From positions 1-34,869 of the forward strand of contig CANIRG010000012.1 in NCBI GenBank assembly GCA_947469635.1: a stretch of DNA of 34,869 nucleotides, read 5' to 3'. Position numbers and translations under genes: made by a program. This document shows positions 15,440 through 22,637 of this stretch, in pieces (position 1 is the stretch's first letter; each line of letters opens with the position of its first letter). The notes beneath the pieces were generated by a model. The model saw only the letters and a program-made list of their open reading frames with translations. It was not told the origin of the DNA and searched no databases. The DNA comes from Rhodospirillales bacterium. Its GTDB lineage: Bacteria; Pseudomonadota; Alphaproteobacteria; Reyranellales; Reyranellaceae.

Positions 15440-15799
15440 ATGGCACAGAGCAATCCCCTCATCCTCGTGGTCGAGGACGACCCGCTCCTCCGCGAGGTGG
15501 CGGCCGGATACCTCGAGGACCGCGGCTTTGCGGTGCTGCAGGCGAAAAGCGCCGACGATGCCGTCCCCCTGCTGCAGACGCAGGAAGGCATCGGCGCCGT
15601 CTTCTCCGACATCCAGATGCCGGGCCGCATGAATGGCCTGGCGCTCGCCCACTGGATCTCCGACACCGTGCCCGATGTGAAGGTGCTGCTGACCTCCGGC
15701 CGGATCCCGCCCGGCGCCGCGCTCGGATGGACGTTGCTGCGCAAGCCCTACAACATGGCCGACGTCGAACGCCGGCTGCGCGCCATGATGGTCCCTTGA
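15440..15799 (+). CDS. Single-domain response regulator (receiver only)
   Basis: ATG 15440 opens 119 residues that are one REC domain: acidic pocket Glu12-Asp13-Asp14 (VVEDDPLLREV), phosphoacceptor Asp57 (FSDIQMPG), Ser86 (LLTSGR) and Lys102 (LRKPYN). No output domain. The RMNGLALA insertion in the loop after the Asp is common in alphaproteobacterial hybrid-kinase-associated receivers. It sits 81 bases after the kinase remnant and may once have been its partner. The frame is open back to 15371, but the extra residues (MRWSRCRNCNEPEHAGAERRW) are not receiver-like. A clear Shine-Dalgarno is lacking. Confidence 0.85.
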   Translation: MAQSNPLILVVEDDPLLREVAAGYLEDRGFAVLQAKSADDAVPLLQTQEGIGAVFSDIQMPGRMNGLALAHWISDTVPDVKVLLTSGRIPPGAALGWTLLRKPYNMADVERRLRAMMVP

Positions 15800-15830
15800 C
15801 CCCTCCGCCAGCGTAAGACGCCGACGGGTC
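15798..15830. repeat. Extragenic element between convergent genes
   Basis: The 41-base gap between the receiver gene and the ferredoxin gene holds GACCC/GGGTC arms. Read on the minus strand its first 24 bases match 28961-28984 at 23 positions (GCGTCTTACGCTG then the GGAGGGGTC core), so it belongs to the same dispersed family as the repeats at 4.3, 8.6 and 28.8 kb. Confidence 0.6.
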
Positions 15831-15840
15831 ATGGGCAAAG

Positions 15841-16134
15841 CTATCGCGCCAGCCAGGTGACGGTGACGTCGCTGCGGGGCTGGGCGCGGCAGGCCAGCGT
15901 CTGGCCGGCCTTGACCTGCTGCGGGCTGAGGGCGGCGTCGCCGCGCGGCAGCATCGATACCTTGCCGGCATCGAGATGGCTGGCGCAGGTGCCGCAATTG
16001 CCGGTGGCGCAGGAATAGGGAAAGTCGATGCCGGCGGCGACGGCGGCCTCGAGGACGGTCTGGGTCGCCGTGCAGTCGATCGTCTGCTGCGTGTTGGCGA
16101 TGGTCACGCGCCAGGACTGGGGCGAGCCCTTCAC
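15841..16134 (-). CDS. Plant-type [2Fe-2S] ferredoxin
   Basis: GTG start at 16134 overlaps the stop of the cupin gene (GTGA). The 97-residue protein has the cluster ligands Cys42, Cys47, Cys50 (SCATGNCGTC) and Cys82 (ACRAQPRSDV), with TVLEAAVAAGIDFPYSC before them. This is the fold of standalone ferredoxins and of the ferredoxin domain of oxygenase reductases; no flavin/NAD domain is attached. It probably feeds electrons to an oxygenase. Tight coupling to a mononuclear-iron cupin is notable because thiol dioxygenases do not normally need an electron donor. Confidence 0.9.
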   Translation of the reverse strand: MKGSPQSWRVTIANTQQTIDCTATQTVLEAAVAAGIDFPYSCATGNCGTCASHLDAGKVSMLPRGDAALSPQQVKAGQTLACRAQPRSDVTVTWLAR

Positions 16135-16718
16135 GACGGGGCCGCGTGACGGCGCGAGACGCTCGCGCGCACCGAGCCGAACTGCGGATGGTACCAGGCG
16201 ACCGAGGGGAAGCGCGCCAGCGCGTAGCCGTAGAGCGCGAGGCCGATCGCGGGCTCGTCGCCCTCGACCACCGTGCTGTGGATGTCGTGGTCGGCCATCG
16301 CCATGCCGGTGCCGGGCGCCACCAGCACCTCGCCCACCTGCTGGACCGTGGCCTTGCCCGCCACGGCGCCGTTGTCGGTGCGACGGAAAATCTTGTGGCG
16401 CTCACGGCCGGAGACGGCGGCGTTGATGCACCAGATGCCGTGGTCGTGCGGGGCCGCTTCCTTGCCCGGCAGGCCGATGGTGAGATAGAGGCCGTGGCCG
16501 TCGCCGTCCTCGACCAGCAGCGGATGGCTGCGGCCCTGGGCCAGCGGCATCTCGAAGTCGGCGCGCGGGAACAGCTCGGCCTTCGCGGCCAATGCCACCA
16601 GCTTCCGCTTCAGCGCATGCAGCGTCGAGGGCGTGATGCCTTCGGTCGCGGTGACGGCGTGCACGTCGGCGAGCAGCCTCGCGCAGGCCCGGTTGCGCTT
16701 GTCGAGGGCCAGGGTCAT
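16131..16718 (-). CDS. Cysteine dioxygenase-like cupin
   Basis: This 195-residue protein has the first cupin motif PHDHGIWCINAAVSGRERHKIF (His91, His93) and a later DHDIHSTVV (His144/His147), consistent with a 3-His iron site as in the cysteine / 3-mercaptopropionate dioxygenase family. The segment HPLLVEDGDGHGLYLTIGLPGKEAAP before the first motif fits that family too. It lies 7 bases downstream of a sensor gene and overlaps the ferredoxin gene, so the three look like one minus-strand operon. Substrate is likely a small thiol, but a different Fe-cupin oxygenase served by the ferredoxin is possible. Confidence 0.7.
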   Translation of the reverse strand: MTLALDKRNRACARLLADVHAVTATEGITPSTLHALKRKLVALAAKAELFPRADFEMPLAQGRSHPLLVEDGDGHGLYLTIGLPGKEAAPHDHGIWCINAAVSGRERHKIFRRTDNGAVAGKATVQQVGEVLVAPGTGMAMADHDIHSTVVEGDEPAIGLALYGYALARFPSVAWYHPQFGSVRASVSRRHAAPS

Positions 16719-16725
16719 GTCGGCC

Positions 16726-17859
16726 CTAGCGCCGCGGAATCGAGGAGCGGTTGCGGCCCATCGCCGAGGTCGATTCGATCACCCGCAGCACGTCGCGCAG
16801 CTCGGTGATGGTGTTGCCGGGCAGCGGCACGGAATCGCCGTTGGCGAAGGCCACGACGGCATGGCCGAGCTGGTACACGGCAAGGGCGATGCGGCCGGCG
16901 ATCAGCGTGCCGAGCAGCAGGCTCAGCAGCACGAAGCAGATGCCGCTCAGCACCAGGATGATCGCCGTCGACACCAGCGGCTCGTTCACCACCGTAGCAG
17001 GCACGGCGACGGCAGCGGTCCAGCCGGTGACCTGCGAGCGCAGGAAGGAATTCTTGACCTCGAAGCCCTCGCGCGTGATGACGTCGAACAGGCCGGAGGT
17101 CTGCTCGCCGCGCGCCGCATCGACCATCGGCTGCTGCGCCGTCGTGCCGACGTAGCTGTCGGGTTCCAGGCTGCGCGCGATGATGATGCCGTTGCGGTCG
17201 ACGACGCCGCCGCGCCAGCCCTCGCGCATCCCCGCCTCGGCGAACAGCCCCTGCAGCCGCTGCGGCGAGAGGGCGGCGCTCAGCACCATGACGATCTTGC
17301 CGTCCACCATCACCGGCACCGAGACGTAGAACAGGCCGGACCGGGGCGTCGGCCCCGCATGATAACCCGACACGAACAGCTTGCGGCCGCCCAGGACTTC
17401 CGGCACCCCGACGCGATCGCCGGGGGCGAAGCTGGCCTGGCGGTCGGCCGGCGCCGCCACCGCCAACCGCCCGGTGCGGTCGTAGAGGCCGAGCGCCTGG
17501 ACACCGCGGGCCATGGCATTGTCGGTGACCACGCGGACGAGGTTGGCATCGCCCGCCTGGAAGCCGGGCGAGATCGACAGACCGCCCAGGAAGCCGGCGA
17601 TCGACAGGACCTCGCGGTCGATGAGGTTGGTGACGTTGTTGGCGACATCCAGGCGCTGGGCCTCGATGGTCCGCCGCGCCGCATCGCCGTAGTACCAGGC
17701 GAGGACACCCGACAGTGCCAACATGGGGACGAGCGTCGCGGCCAGCAGCAGCAGCAGGTAGGAACGGATGGACATGAAACCGCGCGCCCACTTTGTCGTG
17801 CGCGACGTCTGCAAGATCGTCTCCGAACTCATCGGCACCACGCGGGCCACGAAGGCCAA
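16726..17859 (-). CDS. dCACHE-like sensor with HAMP-like tail and no kinase domain
   Basis: The 377-residue frame has a first membrane helix (SYLLLLLAATLVPMLALSGVLAWYY), a periplasmic double-CACHE-like sensor (IDREVLSIAGFLGGLS, GLYDRTGRLAVAAP, GGVVDRNGIIIARS, VTGWTAAVAVPATVVNEPL), a second helix (AIILVLSGICFVLLSLLLGTLIAGRIA) and a HAMP-like segment (QLGHAVVAFANGDSVPLPGNTITELRDVLRVIE). It then stops after about 17 more residues, where HWE or hybrid kinases of this type continue into PAS and kinase domains. Start uncertain: TTG 17859, GTG 17850, ATG 17832 and ATG 17775 are in frame; GGGGAG best serves 17850. Either a truncated kinase or a stand-alone sensor working with another kinase. Confidence 0.75.
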   Translation of the reverse strand: MAFVARVVPMSSETILQTSRTTKWARGFMSIRSYLLLLLAATLVPMLALSGVLAWYYGDAARRTIEAQRLDVANNVTNLIDREVLSIAGFLGGLSISPGFQAGDANLVRVVTDNAMARGVQALGLYDRTGRLAVAAPADRQASFAPGDRVGVPEVLGGRKLFVSGYHAGPTPRSGLFYVSVPVMVDGKIVMVLSAALSPQRLQGLFAEAGMREGWRGGVVDRNGIIIARSLEPDSYVGTTAQQPMVDAARGEQTSGLFDVITREGFEVKNSFLRSQVTGWTAAVAVPATVVNEPLVSTAIILVLSGICFVLLSLLLGTLIAGRIALAVYQLGHAVVAFANGDSVPLPGNTITELRDVLRVIESTSAMGRNRSSIPRR

Positions 17860-17895
17860 CGCTCCCCAATTGACTTCACGGCAGGCGAGCCTCGA

Positions 17896-18147
17896 TTAAT
17901 AAGGCTTTGGATCCTTGCCGTCCACCGACCAAATCCAGTCGAAGCGGAACACGGCCGACCCCTCGGGTACGTTGCCGAACGCAACCCTCATGGAATCAGG
18001 TCTCACCCCTTTGATCTCGATGACGTCGCCGTCATCGCCCAGCGCCTTCATGAGCCGGGTGACCTCTTCCTCGTCCGTGCAATTGGCGACGATCGGCGCC
18101 TTCACCAATCCATGGCGCGTGGTGACCTTGACTAGATATGCCGGCAT
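17896..18147 (-). CDS. Small hypothetical protein
   Basis: ATG 18147 (MPAYLVKVTTRHGLVKAPIVANCTDEEEV) follows GGGGGAG very closely; GTG 18216 is an in-frame alternative that adds 23 residues. The 83-residue product is acidic in the middle (CTDEEEVTRLMKALGDDGDVIEIKGV) and ends with FRFDWIWSVDGKDPKPY. No signal peptide or membrane helix. I do not recognise the family; a small alpha-beta fold is likely from the strand-helix-strand pattern. Confidence 0.55.
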   Translation of the reverse strand: MPAYLVKVTTRHGLVKAPIVANCTDEEEVTRLMKALGDDGDVIEIKGVRPDSMRVAFGNVPEGSAVFRFDWIWSVDGKDPKPY

Positions 18148-18299
18148 TTCTCCCCCGAGCCGAGCACCGACGGGCAAGCTCGCCTCAACCGTTTCCCCAA
18201 CCTGTTGGACCGACACTAGAGCAGGACCGCCGCCAAAGCCAGCGCCGCTCCCGGTTGCAGGGGCGGCGCCGGCTCGGCCCGCGCGATGGTGGAAACCGG

Positions 18300-18611
18300 C
18301 TACTGGAACCGGACGTTGCCGGCGGCATCGATGCTGACGGCCACTTCCTCATTGTCCTTCAGGGCCCGACCGCTCCAGGTGCCGTCCATCGAACGCTGCA
18401 GGCTGTTGATGCCCGAAAGCCCTTCGGCCCGCAGCCGCTCGCGCACCACCGCCTCCGCGCCGCTGGTGTTGGGCGCCGAGACGATGCCGTTGGGATTGTC
18501 GGGCGTGAAATTGGGCGCGCCGGAACTCGGGTGGCCCTTCTGGGCGTGCGCGACGCCGCCAAGGGCGACGGCGGAGACGATGGCTGCGAGCGCGACGATC
18601 GACGTCTTCAT
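18300..18611 (-). CDS. Small exported PepSY-like protein
   Basis: ATG 18611 follows GAGAGGAGC. A signal peptide MKTSIVALAAIVSAVALGGVAHA leads to an 80-residue mature part. Residues after about 50 (AEAVVRERLRAEGLSGINSLQRSMDGTWSGRALKDNEEVAVSIDAAGNVRF) follow the PepSY-like pattern: a helix with Leu/Gly, then Trp in a beta hairpin, then V.V..D..G.V. Such periplasmic proteins are common and mostly uncharacterised. The frame is open back to 18755 but no ribosome site supports the extension. Confidence 0.75.
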   Translation of the reverse strand: MKTSIVALAAIVSAVALGGVAHAQKGHPSSGAPNFTPDNPNGIVSAPNTSGAEAVVRERLRAEGLSGINSLQRSMDGTWSGRALKDNEEVAVSIDAAGNVRFQ

Positions 18612-18829
18612 GGGACTGCTCCTCTCGTTGCTGGGTGAAGATGCAACGCACGTCGATTTCTGCGAGTTGCTGCAAGCAACGGTACGATGCCGAACCGATG
18701 GTTGGTGATAGGTTGGTGACAAAAAGACGCCGGAAGGCTTTTCCATGGCGCACACAAAATCTTCTCAATTGAAGGCTTGCGACTGCCGCCCGATCGCGGT
18801 TGGATTGCAGCATGCAGCAGGAAGTGACG

Positions 18830-19045
18830 ATGCAACGCGGTTTGCTGGCGCCGCTCAGCCCCAATGAGCTGACGGCGCTGCGTCGCGTGGCCACCGGCAT
18901 TTCCAAGCCCAAGCACCTGCGCGAGACGTCGGTGGCCCGGCTCAAGTTGCTGGCGCTGGTCGAGGAGAGCGAAGGCCGCATCCGGCTGACCGCGCTCGGC
19001 CAACAGCGCTGCACGGAGCTGAGAGACAACGCCGCCGGCCGCTGA
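18830..19045 (+). CDS. Small winged-helix-like protein
   Basis: ATG 18830 has AGGAAG six bases upstream; TTG 18800 and ATG 18812 are weaker. The 71-residue protein (PLSPNELTALRRVATGISKPKHLRETSVARLKLLALVEESEGRIRLTALGQQRC) has the order helix, helix, recognition-like helix (VARLKLLALVEE) and a beta wing (GRIRLTALG) of a minimal winged helix-turn-helix. It resembles small uncharacterised alphaproteobacterial proteins of this type. It may bind DNA, but without dimerisation or sensing domains the role is unknown. Nineteen bases before the SpoIIAA-like gene, same strand. Confidence 0.6.
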   Translation: MQRGLLAPLSPNELTALRRVATGISKPKHLRETSVARLKLLALVEESEGRIRLTALGQQRCTELRDNAAGR

Positions 19046-19064
19046 TTCCCTGGGCCTTTCAGCC

Positions 19065-19433
19065 ATGCCCGTTCACTGGACGATCTCCCATCCCTCGCGC
19101 CTCGTCGTGGCCGTCGCCAAGGACGAGGTGACGGTGGCCGACATCGAGCAGTATTTCGCCGGCGTGACCGACGGCGGCGCCATGTCCTACCGCAAGATCT
19201 TCGAGATCACCCATACGCCTGATGCGCTCAACGAGGACAATCTGAAGGCGCTGGGCCAGCGCGTGATCTTCTACGCCCAGCACGGCCAGGTCGGCCCCGT
19301 GGCCATCGTGGCCGCCTCCGACGAAAGCTACGAGCAGGCCGAGATCTTCGCCGCCGCCGCCCGCGTGAGCCGCCCCCTCATGATCTTCCGCGAGCTCCAC
19401 GTCGCCCGCCGCTGGCTCGACGGGCAGGACTGA
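19065..19433 (+). CDS. SpoIIAA/STAS-like small protein
   Basis: A 122-residue protein from ATG 19065: strand RLVVAVAKDEVTVADIEQYFAGV, then SYRKIFEIT, an alpha-beta core GPVAIVAASDESYEQAEIFAAAA and the ending RPLMIFRELHVARRWLDG. It shares VTxxDxxxF, YRKI and the terminal (E/V)ARRWL with the protein at 23911, so the two are paralogues. SpoIIAA-like proteins act as small binding or anti-sigma-antagonist-type modules; no partner kinase or sigma factor is next to it. No clear ribosome site; possibly translated by coupling with the small gene upstream. Confidence 0.65.
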   Translation: MPVHWTISHPSRLVVAVAKDEVTVADIEQYFAGVTDGGAMSYRKIFEITHTPDALNEDNLKALGQRVIFYAQHGQVGPVAIVAASDESYEQAEIFAAAARVSRPLMIFRELHVARRWLDGQD

Positions 19434-19819
19434 CCTAATGCGCGGTCGCGTATGAAGTCGGCGCAGCCGACGGCTTCTCATCCCTTTCACATCTTTCGGA
19501 ATCACACGTCTCGACTTCTTCCCCTTCGCGGAGTCCGCGAAGGGAAGGACCCCCCATATGAATGGGGAGGGCTATCGCATATGAACCAAAATCCCGTCAT
19601 CCCGACCGGAGCTGAGCGCAGCGAGGCGAAGTGGAGGGACCTTTCTTGTGCCTCTGCCGGAATGAATAGGTCCCTCGACTACGCCGCCCTACGGGCGGCT
19701 TCGCTCGGGATGACGGGCAATTGGTCAAATGCGATAGCCCTGTATGAAGGGGGAGGAGAAGCCCGTTCCCGCAACCGCCCGCTTGGTCTAGCCTCGCGTG
19801 CGTCAATCGGGAGGTTTTC
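19434..19819. other. Intergenic region dominated by palindromic and MITE-like DNA
   Basis: Apart from the first 90 bases this gap is repeat DNA: a hairpin CCCTTCGCGGA-G-TCCGCGAAGGG at 19522-19544 and the 174-base inverted-repeat element at 19568-19741. The last 20 bases hold the ribosome site (GGGAGG, about 19809-19814) of the next gene. No protein is supported; short ORFs here run through the repeats. Confidence 0.6.
19568..19741. mobile_element. MITE-like element with 37-base terminal inverted repeats
   Basis: Left end 19568-19605 and right end 19705-19741 are near-perfect inverted repeats, each starting AGGGCTATCGCAT and ending at CGTCATCCCGA. The 174-base unit has no ORF and contains a further inner pair (GGGACCT / AGGTCCC). 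It is flanked by 14-base direct repeats TATGAATGGGGAGG (19557-19570) and TATGAAGGGGGAGG (19743-19756), one mismatch, which overlap the left tip by three bases and may be a target duplication. No transposase is nearby. Confidence 0.6.
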
Positions 19820-20620
19820 ATGCGCGTGCTCGGCCTGGCCGTCGTCGGATCGCTGATCTTCGCCACCAGCGCGATGGCGCAGAAATCCGTCGACCGGCTC
19901 TATGTCATGGACTGCGGCCACAATGCCGCGACCGACCAGTCGCGCTGGTCGCCCGGCGTAAACGTCGGCAAGCCGATCGAGCTGTCCGACAATTGCTACC
20001 TCATCCGCCACGGCACCCAGTGGCTGCTGTGGGACACCGGCTATCCCGACGCGGTGGCCGACAAGCCGCTGGAGAGCGCGGTCGGCAAGGCGACGCGGCC
20101 CAAGAAGCTCGCGGCGCAGCTGGCCGAGGTCGGCGTCAAGCCGGAGGACATCGCCTTCGTCGCGGTCTCGCACACCCACGGCGACCATGTCGGCAACGTC
20201 GACATGTTCCCGGCCTCGATGCTGTTGATCCAGAAGGCCGAGGCCGACTTCGCCTTCGCCGAGGGCAAGACCCCGCCCTTCAAGAAGGATCGGCCGACGA
20301 AGCTTCTCGCCGGCGACTTCGACGTGTTCGGCGACGGCAGCGTGGTCGTGCTGTCGACGCCCGGCCATACGCCGGGACACCAGTCGCTGCTGGTGCATCT
20401 GGCCAAGACCGGCTGGATCGTGCTGAGCGGCGATGCCGCGCACTTCAAGGACAACTGGGACAACCGGCGCGTCGCCTCGATGAACACCAGCCCCGAGCAG
20501 ACGGCCGCCTCCTACAAGCGCATCGCCGACACGCTGGCGGAGAAGAAGGCCGAGCTGTGGATCAACCACGACAAGCCGCAGAGCACGGCGCAGAAGCGCT
20601 CGCCGCAGTTCTACGACTGA
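19820..20620 (+). CDS. Exported metallo-beta-lactamase-fold hydrolase (AHL lactonase-like)
   Basis: ATG 19820 follows GGGAGG. A signal peptide (MRVLGLAVVGSLIFATSAMA, then QKSV) precedes a metallo-beta-lactamase domain: SDNCYLIRHGTQWLLWDTGYPD, the zinc motif SHTHGDHVGN (His118, His120, Asp122, His123), STPGHTPGHQSL, and GDAAHFKDNWDNRRVASMN. The order and spacing are like N-acyl homoserine lactonases of the AttM/AiiA group, here 266 residues with a signal peptide, so the enzyme would work in the periplasm or outside. Other lactones or esters are possible substrates. No LuxI/LuxR genes are in the window. Confidence 0.88.
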   Translation: MRVLGLAVVGSLIFATSAMAQKSVDRLYVMDCGHNAATDQSRWSPGVNVGKPIELSDNCYLIRHGTQWLLWDTGYPDAVADKPLESAVGKATRPKKLAAQLAEVGVKPEDIAFVAVSHTHGDHVGNVDMFPASMLLIQKAEADFAFAEGKTPPFKKDRPTKLLAGDFDVFGDGSVVVLSTPGHTPGHQSLLVHLAKTGWIVLSGDAAHFKDNWDNRRVASMNTSPEQTAASYKRIADTLAEKKAELWINHDKPQSTAQKRSPQFYD

Positions 20621-20925
20621 GGCGGGGAGCGCGACCGGCTGCAAGTAGCGACCCTAATAGGGAGCGCGCTGGCGCCAGCCTATGATGCCGGATATGGCTC
20701 GCCCCAGAGGATCGCCGATGCCGACCGATTATCCGCCGATTGCCCGCCGTCATGGCCGTTTCCGACCGTTTTACCCGATCTTCAGTTGAGGCACTATATC
20801 GTGTCGGATCAATGGGTTACAGGAAACGCGGCGATGGCCGGCCGCGACACCGTTTCAAAACGGGGAAAACCGCTCCCGGGTCGGCTGTCGTCGCCGGGCG
20901 CGCGCTGCCGGCGAAGATCTCCGCC
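20621..20925. other. Intergenic region, no clear gene
   Basis: The gap holds a perfect 12-base palindrome GCTGGCGCCAGC (20668-20679) and otherwise nothing definite. The frame of the next gene is open back to TTG 20740, with an ATG at 20812, so part of the gap could be coding if the gene starts earlier; the extra residues (MGYRKRGDGRPRHRFKTG) look neither like a signal peptide nor a helix-turn-helix. Confidence 0.4.
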
Positions 20926-21855
20926 ATGACCGCGGACATCGTCGTCGTGATGAAGAACCGGCTCAACCCGGCCTACGGCGGCGCGCTGGTGGGCGCGCGC
21001 AAGGCGGCGGCGCGCTTCGGCCTCACGCTCGCCGACACCGCGCCGGCGCTGGCCGACGATGTCGAGGAGCAGCGGGCGCTGATGGCGGAGACGATCGCCG
21101 CGCGGCCCAAGGCGATCGTGCTGCTGCCGGCCCATGAAAGCCGTCTCAACGACGCTGTCGGCGCGGCACATGCCGCGGGCATCCCGGTGTTCGTCATCGT
21201 GAGCAAGCCCACCGCGGCGGAGTGGATCACCCATGTCGGCTCCGAGCATGTCGGCATGGCGCACGATCTCGCGGTCTACCTGTTCGACCGGCTCCCGGAG
21301 GGCGGCAACATCGTCGTCATGGACGGTCATCCCGATTCGATCGCCACGCCCGAGCGCCACGAGGGTTTTATCCGTGCCGCCCGCGAGCGGCCCGGCATGA
21401 CGATCCTGGAGTCCGTCTGCGGCTGGTTCCTGCGCGAGCCGGCACGCGAGGCGGCCCGCGCGGTGCTTCAGCGGCACGCCAGGATCGACGGCATGCTGGT
21501 CGCCAACGACCTGATGGCGATGGGCGTGCTCGAGGCGCTTGCCGAAACCGGCCGCAGGCTCCCCGTCGTCAGCATCAACGGCACGCCCGAGGCGGTGACG
21601 GCGATCAAGGCGGGCGCGCTGCTGGCGACCGCGTCCTTCGACACGCTGGCCTTCGGCGCGCTCGCGACCGAGGCCGCCGCCCGCCACCTCGGCGGCGAGA
21701 CGGTGCCGCGCGAGCTGATCCTGCCGCCGACGATCATCGATCGCGGCAATTTCCGGCAGTGGGATCTGCCCTACGAGGCGCGGCCGATTCCCTCGTGGGA
21801 AGCAGCGCTGGCCCCGGCGGAACCGACCGGACGTCCGCCGCGTTTGCCCAGATGA
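20926..21855 (+). CDS. Periplasmic-binding-protein-like sugar-binding protein without signal peptide
   Basis: From ATG 20926 the 309-residue product is a type I periplasmic-binding fold: ADIVVVMKNRLNPAYGGALVGARKAAARFGLTL, IAARPKAIVLLPAHESRLNDAVGAAHAAGIPVFVI, EGGNIVVMDGHPDSIATPERHEGF, DGMLVANDLMAMGVLEAL, INGTPEAVTAIKAGALLATASFD. This matches ribose/galactose-type ABC substrate-binding proteins and LacI effector domains. No export signal and no DNA-binding domain is seen at any possible start, so the N-terminus may be lost or the protein is a cytoplasmic binder. No ABC permease or ATPase is adjacent. It overlaps the next gene by four bases (ATGA). Start uncertain. Confidence 0.8.
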   Translation: MTADIVVVMKNRLNPAYGGALVGARKAAARFGLTLADTAPALADDVEEQRALMAETIAARPKAIVLLPAHESRLNDAVGAAHAAGIPVFVIVSKPTAAEWITHVGSEHVGMAHDLAVYLFDRLPEGGNIVVMDGHPDSIATPERHEGFIRAARERPGMTILESVCGWFLREPAREAARAVLQRHARIDGMLVANDLMAMGVLEALAETGRRLPVVSINGTPEAVTAIKAGALLATASFDTLAFGALATEAAARHLGGETVPRELILPPTIIDRGNFRQWDLPYEARPIPSWEAALAPAEPTGRPPRLPR

Positions 21856-22634
21856 TGAAATCAGCCCTGGCCGCGATCCTGGCGGCGATGATGCCCCTGG
21901 CAGCTCTTGCCCAACCGCAGATCGCCGCCGCCGACAACTTCCCCTGCCCGCCCGGCCTGTCGAGCGCGACCCCGGCGCTGGGAGCGCCGGCGGTGATCCG
22001 CGTCTCGCAAGGCGCGGACCTGGGTCCGGCCTGGCAGGCGCCCCCCTGCACCGGCTGGGCGCCGGGCCCGGTGCGGCTGGTCATCTCCCTCACCCATCGC
22101 TTCAGCGGACCCGCGACGGTCGACGAGATCCTCACGCGGGCCGGCGCCGTGTCGACGCTGAAGACGGTGCAATACTGGTCGATCCACGGCAAGAAATGGC
22201 AGCCGATGCTGTCGGCCGCCGACCCGCTCGCGGGGCCGGACCGCAAGCAGAAGCGCGGCGACTTCACCGCCGAGGAGCTGCGCGCCGGCCGGCCGCTCTA
22301 TTCCCTGCTGAACGACAGCGGCCCGGCCAGCAGCGCGATCTTCCGGACCCGCCTCGTCAGCGTCGATGCCTCGACGGTGTCGCTGGAGCTGGAGAACGCC
22401 ACGATCATCAGCATGCTGGCGGTCACCCTGTTCAACCCCGGCGACATCAAGACCTTCTGCCGGATCGTGCGCCAGCCCGACGGCAGCTGGGCCTATCACG
22501 CCCTCGTCCGCATCGACGGCAGGGCCAATTCGCTGCTGCAGGGCGACGGCGGCTCCTACGTCAATCGCGCGGTCGCCTACATGCGGCACCTCTCGGGAAC
22601 GCCTACGGACGCGGAGCCGCCGGCGGTGCGGTGA
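21852..22634 (+). CDS. Exported hypothetical protein
   Basis: ATG 21852 (or 21855) overlaps the preceding stop. A signal peptide (KSALAAILAAMMPLAALA, cleavage before QPQIA) precedes about 238 residues. The middle has YWSIHGKKWQPMLSAADPL and FRTRLVSVDASTVSLELENATII, then VTLFNPGDIKTFCRIVRQPDGSWAYHALVRIDGRANSLLQGDGGSYVNRAVAYMRHL. This looks like an uncharacterised exported family (I think of the type labelled DUF6675) but I cannot confirm. It faces the GNAT gene with only three bases between their stops. Confidence 0.75.
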   Translation: MMKSALAAILAAMMPLAALAQPQIAAADNFPCPPGLSSATPALGAPAVIRVSQGADLGPAWQAPPCTGWAPGPVRLVISLTHRFSGPATVDEILTRAGAVSTLKTVQYWSIHGKKWQPMLSAADPLAGPDRKQKRGDFTAEELRAGRPLYSLLNDSGPASSAIFRTRLVSVDASTVSLELENATIISMLAVTLFNPGDIKTFCRIVRQPDGSWAYHALVRIDGRANSLLQGDGGSYVNRAVAYMRHLSGTPTDAEPPAVR

Positions 22635-22637
22635 GCC

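Noticed and set aside
19452-19856. Short plus-strand ORF over the repeats at 19.5-19.8 kb
   Set aside because: It runs through a hairpin and both arms of the MITE-like element, has no ribosome site, and enters the next gene out of frame.
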